Part shown: one piece after another, positions 44,622 through 53,133 of the stretch
Layout: each line of letters begins with the position of its first letter
Numbering within the stretch: position 1 is the stretch's first letter
NCBI GenBank assembly: GCA_900544575.1
Contig: UQVO01000006.1
Coordinates: 27,006 to 91,005, forward strand
Direction: 5' to 3'
Origin: an uncultured Eubacteriales bacterium
GTDB lineage: Bacteria; Bacillota; Clostridia; Christensenellales; CAG-917
DNA: 64,000 nt
Made by a program: the position numbers and the translations under genes
The notes under the pieces: generated by a model
Databases searched by the model: none
Told to the model about the DNA's origin: nothing
What the model saw: the letters and a program-made list of their open reading frames with translations, nothing else

Positions 44622-45653
44622 ATGGGATTCTCCACTACCGCAGTCAGCGTTTTGCTGCTTGTCGCGATGGCCGTCCCCGGCTATCTGCTCATCAAGACCA
44701 AAATGCTGCCGCAGAAAGCCATAACGTATCTTTCGGTGCTGCTGCTTTACGTCAGTCAGCCGTTTCTTTCCATACGCTCCTTTCTGGAAGTCAGCTACAC
44801 TCCGCAACTCGCCGTCAACCTTGCGATAGTGTTCGGTGTGTCGCTGGCGGGGCAGGCGGTGGTATTCGGCGTGATGTGGCTTGTTCTGCGCCGCAGATTC
44901 GACGACCCGCAGCAGACGGCGGAGCTCATCCGCGACGGGTTTATCGGCGGCGATTCGTACACTGCCGAACCCGCCTTGAAAGCGGCTGTCGCGCGCAGCG
45001 TGTCAGGCAGGGCAAACCGCGCGATGGTGCTGGCGTCCGCATTCGGTAATGTCGGTTTTTTCGGCGTCCCCGTGCTGCAATTCCTTTTCCCGGACGCGCA
45101 CGACGCGATAGCGTATTCCGCCGTGTTTATAGTCACACTCAATCTTATGAGCTGGACGGTCGGGTCTTATCTGCTCACGGGCGACAAAAAGCACGTCAGC
45201 CTGAAACGCGCGCTCATAAACCCGCAGACGGTCACATTGGTCATATCCCTGCCGCTGTTTTTTGCGGGAGTCAGCGCAGGTGACCTCCCCGACACGATAA
45301 ACACCGTCATAGGCTATCTTGCGGATATGACGGCACCGCTTTGTATGATAATCCTGGGGATGCGCTTTGCGCTGGCACCCGTGGTGCAGCTGTTCACGGA
45401 TTTCCGCGTTTATGTCGCGTCTTTCATCAAGACTCTTGTGTTTCCGCTGCTTATATACGTCGTGCTGATGCCGTTTCAGATGGAGGAAATGCTGAGGGTA
45501 TCCCTGGTGCTGCTTTCCGGTATGCCCGCGGCGACCATAAATCTCAACCTTGCGGAATTGTACGGAGCGGACCAGAAAACGGCGGCAAATTCCATTCTGA
45601 TGTCGACCGTGCTCAGCATCGTGACCATACCGCTGCTTATGCTGTTGTTCTGA
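44622..45653 (+). CDS. AEC-family (auxin efflux carrier-like) transporter
   Basis: A 343-residue inner-membrane protein, start set by GGAGGGG; longer in-frame starts lie upstream of the promoter -10 box. About ten hydrophobic helices form two halves separated by a polar loop (RRRFDDPQQTAELIRDGF). Landmarks of the AEC family are ASAFGNVGFFGVPVLQ in the N-terminal half and LLSGMPAATINLNLAELYGAD in the C-terminal half, where a conserved Pro and Asn line the substrate path. Bacterial members export or import small carboxylates such as malate or malonate. No neighbouring gene points to the substrate. Confidence 0.88.
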   Translation: MGFSTTAVSVLLLVAMAVPGYLLIKTKMLPQKAITYLSVLLLYVSQPFLSIRSFLEVSYTPQLAVNLAIVFGVSLAGQAVVFGVMWLVLRRRFDDPQQTAELIRDGFIGGDSYTAEPALKAAVARSVSGRANRAMVLASAFGNVGFFGVPVLQFLFPDAHDAIAYSAVFIVTLNLMSWTVGSYLLTGDKKHVSLKRALINPQTVTLVISLPLFFAGVSAGDLPDTINTVIGYLADMTAPLCMIILGMRFALAPVVQLFTDFRVYVASFIKTLVFPLLIYVVLMPFQMEEMLRVSLVLLSGMPAATINLNLAELYGADQKTAANSILMSTVLSIVTIPLLMLLF

Positions 45654-45659
45654 TTATTG

Positions 45660-45688
45660 TTGAAATTTGCGCGCAGTATTGATATAAT
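45660..45688 (+). promoter_or_regulatory. Promoter of the SPFH/zinc-ribbon operon
   Basis: TTGAAA (45660-45665), 17 bases, TATAAT (45683-45688), 22 bases before the start codon, close to consensus. Confidence 0.85.
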
Positions 45689-45709
45689 GTAAACGTATCG
45701 GAGGTTATT

Positions 45710-46831
45710 ATGGGTTTCATCAAGAAAAACTTGCTCAAAGTCATCGAATGGAAGGAGAATGACGGAAGTACGATGGTCTACAAATTCCCCGTCCCCGACC
45801 GCTATGAGATTATGAAAGGCTCGCAGCTCGTCGTCAGGGAGTCCCAGGCCGCCATCTTCGTCACGGAAGGGCAGATTGCCGACGTATTCACCGCCGGCAC
45901 GTGGGAGCTCAAACCCGACAACGTGCCCATTCTTTCCAAGCTCGGTGCGTGGAAATACGGCTGGGATATGCCTAAAAAGTCAGACGTGTATTACGTCAGC
46001 CTCAAACAGTTCATCGGGATGAAATGGGGCACCGCAAATCCCATTATGATGCGCGACAAGGATTTCGGAATGATTCGCATCATGGGACACGGCGAGTACA
46101 GCTTCCACGTTGCGGACCCGTCGCTGTTTATGCGCGAGTGCTTCGGAACGATACATTCTTATAAGACTGACGATATCGCGGACTATCTGCGCAGCATAGT
46201 GCTTGCGGAGCTGACGGATTTGCTCGGCGAGTGCCAGATACCCGCGCTCGACCTTGCCGCCAATTATCTCGAACTCGGCGACACGGCGCGTGACCACGCC
46301 ACGGCGCGTTTCGGCAAGCTCGGACTTGCGGTGGACCAGATTATCATCCGCAATCTGAAACTTCCCGAAGCGGTCGAGAAGGCTATGGACAAGCGCACCA
46401 CGCTCGGCGTTTTCGACGGCAAGATGTCGGAATACGCGCAGTACGAATCCGTGCAGGCGATGCGCGATTCCGCGCGCAATCCCGGCGCGGGCGGAATGTT
46501 CGCCGCGGCAGGTATGGGGCTGGGGCTCGGTGCGCGTATGGCGAACCAGTTCGGCGAAGGACTGGACGGCGCGGCAAAGAGCGCGGCTTCCGTGAAGTGC
46601 GCCAAGTGCGGCGCGTCGATGGCTCCGAATGCCAAGTTCTGTCCCGAATGCGGCGCGAAAGCGGTTCCCGCGGGGAGCGCCGTCTGCCCCAAATGCGGCA
46701 AAGCGGTGTCGGCAAGCGCAAAATTCTGTCCCGAATGCGGCGCATCTCTTGCGGCAAAGTGCCCCAAATGCGGCGCGAGTGTCAAGGCGGGCGTGAAATT
46801 CTGCCCCGAGTGCGGAGAAAAGATAAAATAA
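45710..46831 (+). CDS. YdjI-like SPFH-domain protein with three zinc ribbons
   Basis: A 373-residue protein with CGGAGG before the ATG. Residues 1-230 are an SPFH (virion-core-like) domain, opening FIKKNLLKVIEWKENDGSTM and containing QAAIFVTEGQIADVF and GHGEYSFHVADPSLFM. A Gly/Ala/Met-rich linker (AAAGMGLGLGARMANQFG) leads to three successive double-Cys ribbons of the form CxxCG...FCPECG between about 297 and 371. B. subtilis YdjI has this layout and works with YdjG, YdjH and a PspA homologue at the membrane during envelope stress. The next gene is YdjG-like, one base beyond the stop, which supports a complex. Confidence 0.82.
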   Translation: MGFIKKNLLKVIEWKENDGSTMVYKFPVPDRYEIMKGSQLVVRESQAAIFVTEGQIADVFTAGTWELKPDNVPILSKLGAWKYGWDMPKKSDVYYVSLKQFIGMKWGTANPIMMRDKDFGMIRIMGHGEYSFHVADPSLFMRECFGTIHSYKTDDIADYLRSIVLAELTDLLGECQIPALDLAANYLELGDTARDHATARFGKLGLAVDQIIIRNLKLPEAVEKAMDKRTTLGVFDGKMSEYAQYESVQAMRDSARNPGAGGMFAAAGMGLGLGARMANQFGEGLDGAAKSAASVKCAKCGASMAPNAKFCPECGAKAVPAGSAVCPKCGKAVSASAKFCPECGASLAAKCPKCGASVKAGVKFCPECGEKIK

Positions 46832-46832
46832 A

Positions 46833-47894
46833 ATGGCTGAAAACAGCGAACTGTCGGTCATAAAGTGTCCGTCCTGCGGCGCGGATATGGTCTTCGACCC
46901 GGGCGCAGGCGCGTTGTCCTGTCCCTATTGCGGAGGGACTAAAAGCGTAGAGAAGCGCGTGACGTCCCTGCGTGACTTTATGCTGGAACGCACCGAAGGC
47001 GAGGTGGAGGAAGGCTCGACGGAGTACGAGTGTCCCAACTGCGGCGGCAAGGTGACTTTGGAAAACTATGCCACCACGGAGGAGTGTCCGTACTGCGGCG
47101 CGACGAATATCATCAAAAAAGAAAGGCTGAAAGGGCTCAAACCCGACAGCATTCTTCCGTTCTGCGTGACGCGCGACGCGGCGTTTGCAAGCGGGAAAAA
47201 GTGGCTGAAAAAGAAGATATTCGCCCCCACGAAATTGAAGCGCAACTTCAAAGTGGACAAGTTCAAGGGCATATACGAGCCGTCCTTTATCTTTGCGGCG
47301 AACACGCTGTCCGATTACGACGGCAAGCTCGGCGAGGACTATTACGTCACGGTGCGCCGCGGCAAGAATACGGTCACGGAAAGGCGTACGCGCTGGTTCC
47401 ACGTCGCGGGCAACTTGCAGAGAGGATACAAGGACATCGTCGTCGAGGCGAGTTCCAACCTCGACCAGAAGCAGATGGAAAAACTTCTGCCGTTCGACCT
47501 GAATACGGCGGAGCAGTATAAGCGCGAATACCTTGCGGGGTTTGCCGCCGAACGGTACAACGAGTCACTCGACGACTCGTTCACGGATGCGAAAGGGATT
47601 ATGGAGGAAGACATCAGGGCAGCCATCCTTTCGCAGTACCATTACGACAGAGTGGCATACCTCAACGTGAACACGCACTACAACGACATCAAGTTCAACT
47701 ACATACTCCTGCCCGTATGGGTGTGCGGCTACAAGTTCCGCGACAAAATCTGGTCCTTCCTCGTCAACGGAAGGACGGGAAAGGCGACGGGCAAGGTGCC
47801 CGTATCCGTGCCCAAGGCTGTTTGTGCCGCGATCTTTGCGGCGGCGGTCATCGGCGTGCTGGTGTGGCTGATATTTTTCAGCGGGTTGTTGTGA
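46833..47894 (+). CDS. YdjG-like zinc-ribbon protein with C-terminal membrane anchor
   Basis: A 353-residue protein starting one base after the SPFH gene stop, so the two are translationally coupled. Two N-terminal zinc ribbons (KCPSCGAD...CPYCGG at 10-36 and ECPNCGGK...CPYCGA at 67-91) precede a large soluble domain with the family's LPVWVCGYKF segment near 287. One transmembrane helix lies at the very C-terminus (AAIFAAAVIGVLVWLIFF). This matches the YdjG family, formerly annotated as PriA-like because of its Cys pairs. It probably forms a membrane-bound complex with the SPFH partner. No PspA gene is present nearby. Confidence 0.8.
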   Translation: MAENSELSVIKCPSCGADMVFDPGAGALSCPYCGGTKSVEKRVTSLRDFMLERTEGEVEEGSTEYECPNCGGKVTLENYATTEECPYCGATNIIKKERLKGLKPDSILPFCVTRDAAFASGKKWLKKKIFAPTKLKRNFKVDKFKGIYEPSFIFAANTLSDYDGKLGEDYYVTVRRGKNTVTERRTRWFHVAGNLQRGYKDIVVEASSNLDQKQMEKLLPFDLNTAEQYKREYLAGFAAERYNESLDDSFTDAKGIMEEDIRAAILSQYHYDRVAYLNVNTHYNDIKFNYILLPVWVCGYKFRDKIWSFLVNGRTGKATGKVPVSVPKAVCAAIFAAAVIGVLVWLIFFSGLL

Positions 47895-47940
47895 CGCGGT
47901 GCGCTTGAAACCGTAAGGCGGACTTTATCGGACGAAATAA

Positions 47941-47971
47941 CCGCAAAAACGCTTTGTTGTGCGTTTTGCGG
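47941..47971 (+). terminator. Hairpin after the SPFH operon
   Basis: CCGCAAAAACGC pairs with GCGTTTTGCGG with one bulged A around TTTGTTGT. The T-tract is weak, so it may be a terminator or a leader hairpin for the DUF1858 gene. Confidence 0.5.
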
Positions 47972-48001
47972 ACATAATAATAAAAACATCGGAGGTAATA
48001 T

Positions 48002-48196
48002 ATGATAACCAAGGATATGCTCATCATCGACGTGCTCAAACAAGGCGACCCCGACAAACTTGCCGCCGTGCTGCAAGAAAGCGGAATGCATTGCCTGCAT
48101 TGTATGCTTGCTCACGGTGAGACCATAGAAGAAGCGGCGGCGGTGCACGGAATCGACGTGGACGCGCTTGTCGAGAAGCTCAACGCCGCGCTGTGA
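48002..48196 (+). CDS. DUF1858 small redox-disulfide protein
   Basis: A 64-residue protein with GGAGGTAA before the ATG. It matches the DUF1858 (hybrid-cluster-protein-associated disulfide) family: it opens ITKDMLIIDVLKQGDPD, has a CLHC pair at C31-C34 (GMHCLHCMLAHGE), then ETIEEAAAVHGIDVDALVEKLN. The CxxC could be a redox-active disulfide; the partner is unknown. The next gene starts seven bases after the stop, so the two form an operon. Confidence 0.88.
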   Translation: MITKDMLIIDVLKQGDPDKLAAVLQESGMHCLHCMLAHGETIEEAAAVHGIDVDALVEKLNAAL

Positions 48197-48203
48197 GGTG
48201 AAA

Positions 48204-48755
48204 ATGCAGAACAAGGACATAGCGGCGATTTCGGCGCGACTGAAAGAACTGCGCACTTTCTCCGACTATTCCACCGCGGAAGTCGCGGAAAAACTCGGTA
48301 TAGACGAGGAAGAGTACGTTTCTTACGAAACGGGCGCGAACGAAATCCCCATCAATCTCATCTATAAGTTTGCGTCCATTATGGACACCGAACCCTCTTA
48401 CGTCGTGAACGGCACTATGCCTTCCAAAGAGAAGGTGTACGTCGTCTATGACGGCAAGGGCATTTCGGTCAAGCGCTACGAAGGGTATGCCTTCACGTCT
48501 TTGGGCGGGGATTTCCGCAAAAAGACGATGAACCCGATGCTCGTGACCATAGCCCCCACCGACGCGCCCGAACTCGTGGTGCACGGCGGGCAGGAGTTCA
48601 ACTATGTGCTGGAAGGGGAGCTTCGCGTGATAGTGGACAACAAGGAGTATTTTCTCCGCGCGGGCGACAGCATTTACTTCGACCCCTCTTTCCCCCACGC
48701 GCAGCTCGCGATGGGCGGAAAACCCGCGAAATTCCTCACGGTCATCAACGAATAA
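48204..48755 (+). CDS. XRE-family regulator with C-terminal cupin domain
   Basis: A 183-residue cytoplasmic protein, start set by GAGGTG. Residues about 8-65 are an XRE helix-turn-helix (YSTAEVAEKLGIDEEEYVSYETG, then IPINLIYKFASIMDTEPSYV), and residues about 110-178 are a cupin_2 barrel (GGQEFNYVLEGELRVIVDN, then LRAGDSIYFDPSFPHAQLA with the metal or ligand His). Such XRE-cupin proteins bind DNA in response to a small ligand; in Clostridia they often sit near acyl-CoA or polyamine genes, but here the partner is the DUF1858 protein. Target and ligand are unknown. Confidence 0.88.
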   Translation: MQNKDIAAISARLKELRTFSDYSTAEVAEKLGIDEEEYVSYETGANEIPINLIYKFASIMDTEPSYVVNGTMPSKEKVYVVYDGKGISVKRYEGYAFTSLGGDFRKKTMNPMLVTIAPTDAPELVVHGGQEFNYVLEGELRVIVDNKEYFLRAGDSIYFDPSFPHAQLAMGGKPAKFLTVINE

Positions 48756-48782
48756 CGCCGCCTTCGGGCGGACGAAACCGCA

Positions 48783-48848
48783 AAGCCTTTCCGTGTCGGC
48801 GCCGCATCGCTGCGGGTGTGCCGCGGAAAGGCTTCGTCGCATTTTTCG
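48783..48848 (+). terminator. Terminator after the XRE-cupin gene
   Basis: AAGCCTTTCCG (48783-48793) pairs with CGGAAAGGCTT (48824-48834) around a GC-rich loop and is followed by TTTTT at 48843. The rest of the space to 49050 holds one short ORF with a good ribosome-binding site (48939-49010) and no other clear feature. Confidence 0.6.
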
Positions 48849-49050
48849 GGCGTCTGCGCCCGCGCGGCGACGCGGACAGAGAGGTGTCCGCCGAGCGGGC
48901 ACCGGCGCGGGTGCGCCGGGCTTCCACGCGGAGGGAAAATGATAATCAACACGGGTGCACGGACGGACACCGCACAGCTTTCCCTGTTTGACGGGGAGGG
49001 AGATGTCTGACCCCGACGGCTTGATTCAGCTTTGCCGCCGCCTTCGCCGC

Positions 49051-49557
49051 TTACATCACGCGGCAGAGCGCGCAGGCAATCACCATACCGCAGAAAGAAC
49101 CGAAGAGCGACACGGGAATTGCATAACGCAGGCGTTTAACCTTGCATTTTGAGAAATAAACCGCCGAAACGTAGAAAATCGTTTCCGACGCACCTGCAAT
49201 CGCGGCGGCACATCGCGCGATGTACGAGTCCACGCCGTATTCCGTGATTATGCTTTCGAGCAGCGCAATCGTGCCGTTGCCCGAAAGGGGAACGAGCAGG
49301 ACGAGTTCGGTGATTTCGGGCGGTATCCCCAGAAAACGCAAAGGGTAGGACAGCCAGCCCGACACTATCGCCGAAAGTCCGCTTGCGCGGAAAAGTTCGA
49401 TGCAGATGAAAATGACGGCGACGTAGGGGAATATGCTTTTGACCAGCGAAAGGCTCTCTTTCGCGCCGTCCAGAAAACAGTCGTAGACGTTTACTTTTTT
49501 GATTATCGCATAGACGAGATTGCCGATGAGGATGACGGGGAGGAGATAGGCTGTCAT
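49051..49557 (-). CDS. spmB: Spore maturation protein B
   Basis: A 168-residue polytopic protein, start defined by the ATGA overlap with the spmA stop. Hydrophobic helices with the SpmB signatures are visible: AKESLSLVKSIFPYVAVIF near 32-50, PLSGNGTIALLESII near 94, and GASETIFYVSAVYF near 123. SpmB and SpmA carry nucleoside-recognition (Gate) domains and in Bacillus are needed for core dehydration and heat resistance of spores. Presence of the pair implies a sporulating ancestry, though it does not prove that this organism sporulates. Confidence 0.92.
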   Translation of the reverse strand: MTAYLLPVILIGNLVYAIIKKVNVYDCFLDGAKESLSLVKSIFPYVAVIFICIELFRASGLSAIVSGWLSYPLRFLGIPPEITELVLLVPLSGNGTIALLESIITEYGVDSYIARCAAAIAGASETIFYVSAVYFSKCKVKRLRYAIPVSLFGSFCGMVIACALCRVM

Positions 49558-50147
49558 TCCGCGCCGTCCTTTTTGCGTCTGCCCCGAACGGCGGATTTCG
49601 CGGACGCAAAGAGTTTTGCGAGTATCATTCCTATCGCGGTGGCGCAGGCGGTGGAAATCAGCGTGGGGAGAAATATCGACGCCGCGTCGGAGCTGCCTGC
49701 CGCGGCGCGCAGCGCGATGACCGTCGCGGGGATAATCTGTATGGACGTGGCGTTGATGACGAGCAGCATCAGCATATTGTCCGTCGCCTTTCCCTCTTCG
49801 CGGCACATACTTGCCATTGCGTTTATCGCGGCGGGGGTGGTCGCCCCGCCCATCCCCAGCATATTGGACGCGAGATTGACCGAGATGTAGTCGTAGCTTT
49901 TTTCGCTCTCGCCCTTGAACAGCCGTTTTATTATCGGGCGCAGGGCGCGGGAGAGTTTTCTGTCCAGCCCCGTGGATTCCATCATTTTGAGCACGGACAT
50001 CCACACGGCATAGATTGCCGTGAGTTTGAGAATCAGCACTATGGCGTTCGTCACTCCCGATATCATTGTCGGGAGAGCGTCCGTGGGCATTGTGAACGTC
50101 ATAAGCACCAGCGAGATGAGGGTGAGCGCGGTGAACGCAATGTTCAT
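49554..50147 (-). CDS. spmA: Spore maturation protein A
   Basis: A 197-residue membrane protein with five or so hydrophobic helices. Family landmarks: KLTAIYAVWMSVLKMMESTGL near 41-61, NLASNMLGMGGATTPAAINAM near 91-111, and LLVINATSIQIIPATVIALR near 126-145. It overlaps spmB by four bases and acts with it. No ribosome-binding site is visible before the ATG, so the start could be slightly wrong or the transcript leaderless. It is divergent from metG. Confidence 0.92.
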   Translation of the reverse strand: MNIAFTALTLISLVLMTFTMPTDALPTMISGVTNAIVLILKLTAIYAVWMSVLKMMESTGLDRKLSRALRPIIKRLFKGESEKSYDYISVNLASNMLGMGGATTPAAINAMASMCREEGKATDNMLMLLVINATSIQIIPATVIALRAAAGSSDAASIFLPTLISTACATAIGMILAKLFASAKSAVRGRRKKDGAE

Positions 50148-50256
50148 ACAATATTCTATTCGCCGACTTTCCGTATATGCGCGCGTACGCGCGGAGCGGA
50201 GATGTTTTCCGCACCGTATGAAACGGTCGGGAGCGCCGCCGTGTGTCCGCTTTGAG

Positions 50257-50285
50257 TTTACAAACGCGCGGGGAAGTTGTATAAT
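50257..50285 (+). promoter_or_regulatory. Promoter of the metG-tatD operon
   Basis: TTTACA (50257-50262), 17 bases, TATAAT (50280-50285), close to consensus. Confidence 0.85.
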
Positions 50286-50306
50286 GGTTCAAATATAAAG
50301 AATAAG

Positions 50307-50323
50307 CGGATGTTCTGCATCCG
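50307..50323 (+). promoter_or_regulatory. Leader hairpin touching the metG ribosome-binding site
   Basis: CGGATG and CATCCG pair around TTCTG. The last base of the stem is the first base of the GGAGG that serves metG. The leader, about 40 bases long, is too short for a T-box. Confidence 0.45.
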
Positions 50324-50331
50324 GAGGTCTT

Positions 50332-52326
50332 ATGGGCAAGAAGTATTACATCACGACCGCAATCACTTATACGTCGGGCAAGCCTCACATCGGCAATACG
50401 TACGAAATAGTGCTGTCCGATTTTCTTGCGCGCTTCCGCAGGGCGCAGGGATACGACGTGCGCTTCCAGACGGGCACCGACGAACACGGCGAAAAGGTGG
50501 AGCTGAAAGCCGCGGCGGCGGGCGTCACTCCCAAACAGTTCGTGGACGGCGTCGCGGGAGAGATAAAGCGCATATGGGATTTGATGAACACCACCTACGA
50601 CAAGTTCATCCGCACCACCGACCCGTCCCACGAGGAGCAGGTGCAGAAGATATTCGAGAAGCTGCTCGCGCAGGGCGACATTTACAAGGGCTCTTACAAG
50701 GGGCTGTACTGCACGCCGTGCGAGTCGTTCTGGACGGAAAGCCAGCTGGTGGACGGCAAGTGTCCCGACTGCGGCAGGGAAGTCACGGAGGCGGAAGAGG
50801 AAGCGTATTTCTTCCGTATGAGCAAATACGCCGACCGTCTTATAGAGCACTACAACGCTCATCCCGATTTCATTCTGCCCGTGTCCCGACGCAACGAGAT
50901 GGTCAACAACTTCCTCAAACCCGGTTTGCAGGACCTATGCGTGTCGCGTTCCTCTTTCAGCTGGGGAATTCCCGTCAAGTCCGACCCGAAGCACGTCGTT
51001 TACGTCTGGCTGGACGCGTTGACGAACTATATCACCGGTCTCGGGTATAATTGCGGAGGAAAAAGCGCGGCGGATTACGGGAAATACTGGCCCGCCGACG
51101 TGCACGTCATCGGCAAGGACATAGTGCGTTTCCACACCATATACTGGCCCATTTTCCTGATGGCGCTGGGCGAACCGCTCCCCGAACACGTTTACGGTCA
51201 TCCGTGGCTGTTGCAGGACGGCGGCAAAATGTCCAAGTCCAAGGGCAACGTGATGTACGCGGACGACCTGGCGGAGTTTTTCGGAGTGGATGCCCTGCGG
51301 TATTATCTGCTGTCCTCGCTGCCTTACGACAATGACGGACTGATAAGCTGGGAGCTCGTCACCGACACCGTCAACAGCGACCTCGCCAACGTCTACGGCA
51401 ACCTCGTCAACAGGACAATCGCGATGTCCAACAAGTATTTCGGCGGCAGGGTGGAAAACAAGCACGCCGACGAGCCCGTGGACGAGGAGCTGAAAGCCGT
51501 CGTCACGGGAGCGTACGGAAAGGTGGCGAAGAGAGTGGACGAATTCCGCGTGGCGGATGCGGTCGCCGAGATAATGACGGTCTTCCGCCGCGCGAACAAA
51601 TACATCGACGAAACCGCGCCCTGGGTGCTCGCCCGCGACGAAGCCAAGCGCGACAGGCTTGCCACCGTGCTCTACAACCTCACGGAGAGCATAGTCATAG
51701 GTTCGAGTATGCTGGCGTGCTGTATGCCCGAAGCGGCGGCGAGCGCGGTCAGACAGTGCGGAGCGGAGCTCCGTCCGTTTGACAGACTCGGCGAATTCGG
51801 ATTGCTGCCCGACGGCGTGAAGGTGGCGGAAAAACCGGAAATACTTTTTGCGAGGCTGGACGTGAAAGAAATCCTCGAAAAGGCGGAAAAAATGTACGAA
51901 GAAAGAAAGACTGCCGCTCCCGCAGAGAAAAAGGCGGATGAAGCGCAGCAGCCCAAGGAGCAGAAAACCGCGCCTGCGGAGACCCCCGAAGGCACGGTGA
52001 ACTTAATCGACATCGGACAGTTCAAGACCGTATCCCTGCGCGTCGGGCACATCCTGACTGCGGAAAAGGTGGAAAAGGCGGACAAACTGCTCAAATTCTG
52101 CGTCGACCTCGGCACGGAAAAGCGCACCATCGTCAGCGGCATAGCAAAATATTACACCCCCGAAGAGATGGTGGGCAAACAGGTCGTCGTCGTGGCGAAT
52201 CTCCGTCCCGCCAAACTGCGCGGAATAGAGAGCCAGGGTATGCTGCTTTGCGCGGTGAGCGTCGACGGCGACGTCGTGCTGGTTTCGCCCGAAAAACCCG
52301 TCCCCGCGGGCAGCGAGGTCTGCTGA
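50332..52326 (+). CDS. metG: Methionine-tRNA ligase
   Basis: A 664-residue class I aminoacyl-tRNA synthetase with GGAGG before the ATG. It charges tRNA-Met in the cytoplasm. The HIGH motif is PHIGN at 18-22 and the KMSKS motif is GGKMSKSKGN near 300. A zinc knuckle lies between (CTPCESFW...CPDCGRE), and the anticodon-binding helices follow. After an Ala/Lys/Glu-rich linker (about 525-555) comes a C-terminal EMAP/Trbp-like tRNA-binding domain (IGQFKTVSLRVGHILTAEKV...), which makes the protein a homodimer in relatives. The stop overlaps tatD by one base. Confidence 0.97.
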   Translation: MGKKYYITTAITYTSGKPHIGNTYEIVLSDFLARFRRAQGYDVRFQTGTDEHGEKVELKAAAAGVTPKQFVDGVAGEIKRIWDLMNTTYDKFIRTTDPSHEEQVQKIFEKLLAQGDIYKGSYKGLYCTPCESFWTESQLVDGKCPDCGREVTEAEEEAYFFRMSKYADRLIEHYNAHPDFILPVSRRNEMVNNFLKPGLQDLCVSRSSFSWGIPVKSDPKHVVYVWLDALTNYITGLGYNCGGKSAADYGKYWPADVHVIGKDIVRFHTIYWPIFLMALGEPLPEHVYGHPWLLQDGGKMSKSKGNVMYADDLAEFFGVDALRYYLLSSLPYDNDGLISWELVTDTVNSDLANVYGNLVNRTIAMSNKYFGGRVENKHADEPVDEELKAVVTGAYGKVAKRVDEFRVADAVAEIMTVFRRANKYIDETAPWVLARDEAKRDRLATVLYNLTESIVIGSSMLACCMPEAAASAVRQCGAELRPFDRLGEFGLLPDGVKVAEKPEILFARLDVKEILEKAEKMYEERKTAAPAEKKADEAQQPKEQKTAPAETPEGTVNLIDIGQFKTVSLRVGHILTAEKVEKADKLLKFCVDLGTEKRTIVSGIAKYYTPEEMVGKQVVVVANLRPAKLRGIESQGMLLCAVSVDGDVVLVSPEKPVPAGSEVC

Positions 52327-53099
52327 TGCTGATAGACAGCCATTGCCACCTGACGGACGAGAGGCTTGCGCCTTTTGCGGAGGAAATCGTTTCCTCTATG
52401 GCGGAGGACGGACTCGAAGGGATGATAACCGTCGGCTACGACAGGGAGTCGTCGCTGGGCGGGCTTGCGGTGGCGAGGGCGCACGACGGCGTCTACTGCA
52501 CATTGGGCGTGCACCCGCACGACGCTGACAAGGCGGACGAAGAAACCTACCGCGAATTCCGTTCCCTTGCCGCCGACGGAAAGGTGGTCGGCATAGGCGA
52601 GATAGGGCTGGATTATTATTATGACCTCAGCCCGCGCGACGTGCAGAAGCGCGTGTTCCGCGAACAGATACTGCTTGCGGACGAATGCGCTCTTCCCGTA
52701 TGTCTGCACGTCAGGGACGCGTACGGCGACTGTTTCGACTTGCTGACGGAATGCAAGGAGCATCTTTCCCACGGCGTGCTGCTGCACTGTTATTCGGGCT
52801 CGGCGGAGATGGTGAGGGAATTCGCGCGCTTTGACGCCTACTTCGCTTTCGGCGGCGCAATCACGTTTGCGAACGCGCGCAGAAATCTGGAAGCGCTCGC
52901 CGCCGTACCGCGGGACAGACTGCTGCTCGAAACGGACTGTCCCTATATGACGCCCGTGCCTTACAGGGGAAAGACCAACTTCCCGAAGTTTGTCGCGCTT
53001 GTCCGCGACAAGGCGGCGGAAGTGCTCGGCATATCCCGCGAGGAAACGGAGCGGATTGCAACGGAAAACACGAAAAGACTGTTTAACAAGATAAAATGA
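52326..53099 (+). CDS. tatD: TatD-family metal-dependent hydrolase
   Basis: A 257-residue TIM-barrel enzyme starting on the last base of the metG stop (TGATG); longer in-frame starts lie inside metG. Metal ligands are in place: DSHCHL at 4-9, GEIGLDYYYD near 96, CLHVRDAYGD near 130, LLHCYSG near 158 and ETDCPYMTP near 203. TatD proteins act as 3'-5' exonucleases or related deoxyribonucleases in DNA repair and quality control, and metG-tatD is a common bacterial gene order. The radical SAM gene that follows belongs to a family named for this association. Confidence 0.95.
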   Translation: MLIDSHCHLTDERLAPFAEEIVSSMAEDGLEGMITVGYDRESSLGGLAVARAHDGVYCTLGVHPHDADKADEETYREFRSLAADGKVVGIGEIGLDYYYDLSPRDVQKRVFREQILLADECALPVCLHVRDAYGDCFDLLTECKEHLSHGVLLHCYSGSAEMVREFARFDAYFAFGGAITFANARRNLEALAAVPRDRLLLETDCPYMTPVPYRGKTNFPKFVALVRDKAAEVLGISREETERIATENTKRLFNKIK

Positions 53100-53133
53100 G
53101 TGTCTGAAACGTCGTTTCGGACATCGGAGTGCT

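Noticed and set aside
44229..44807. Short frames (66, 91 and 145 codons) in the structured region after the giant gene
   Set aside because: They cross strong hairpins and have repetitive Arg/Pro/Ser-rich products; they are by-products of palindromic DNA.
50286..50331. T-box riboswitch before metG
   Set aside because: The space between the promoter and the start codon is about 40 bases, too short for a T-box, and no specifier loop or antiterminator is present.
49051..50862. A 603-codon minus-strand frame spanning spmB and beyond
   Set aside because: Only its last 168 codons are SpmB, which starts at 49557 by overlap with spmA; the rest is out of frame with spmA or opposite metG.
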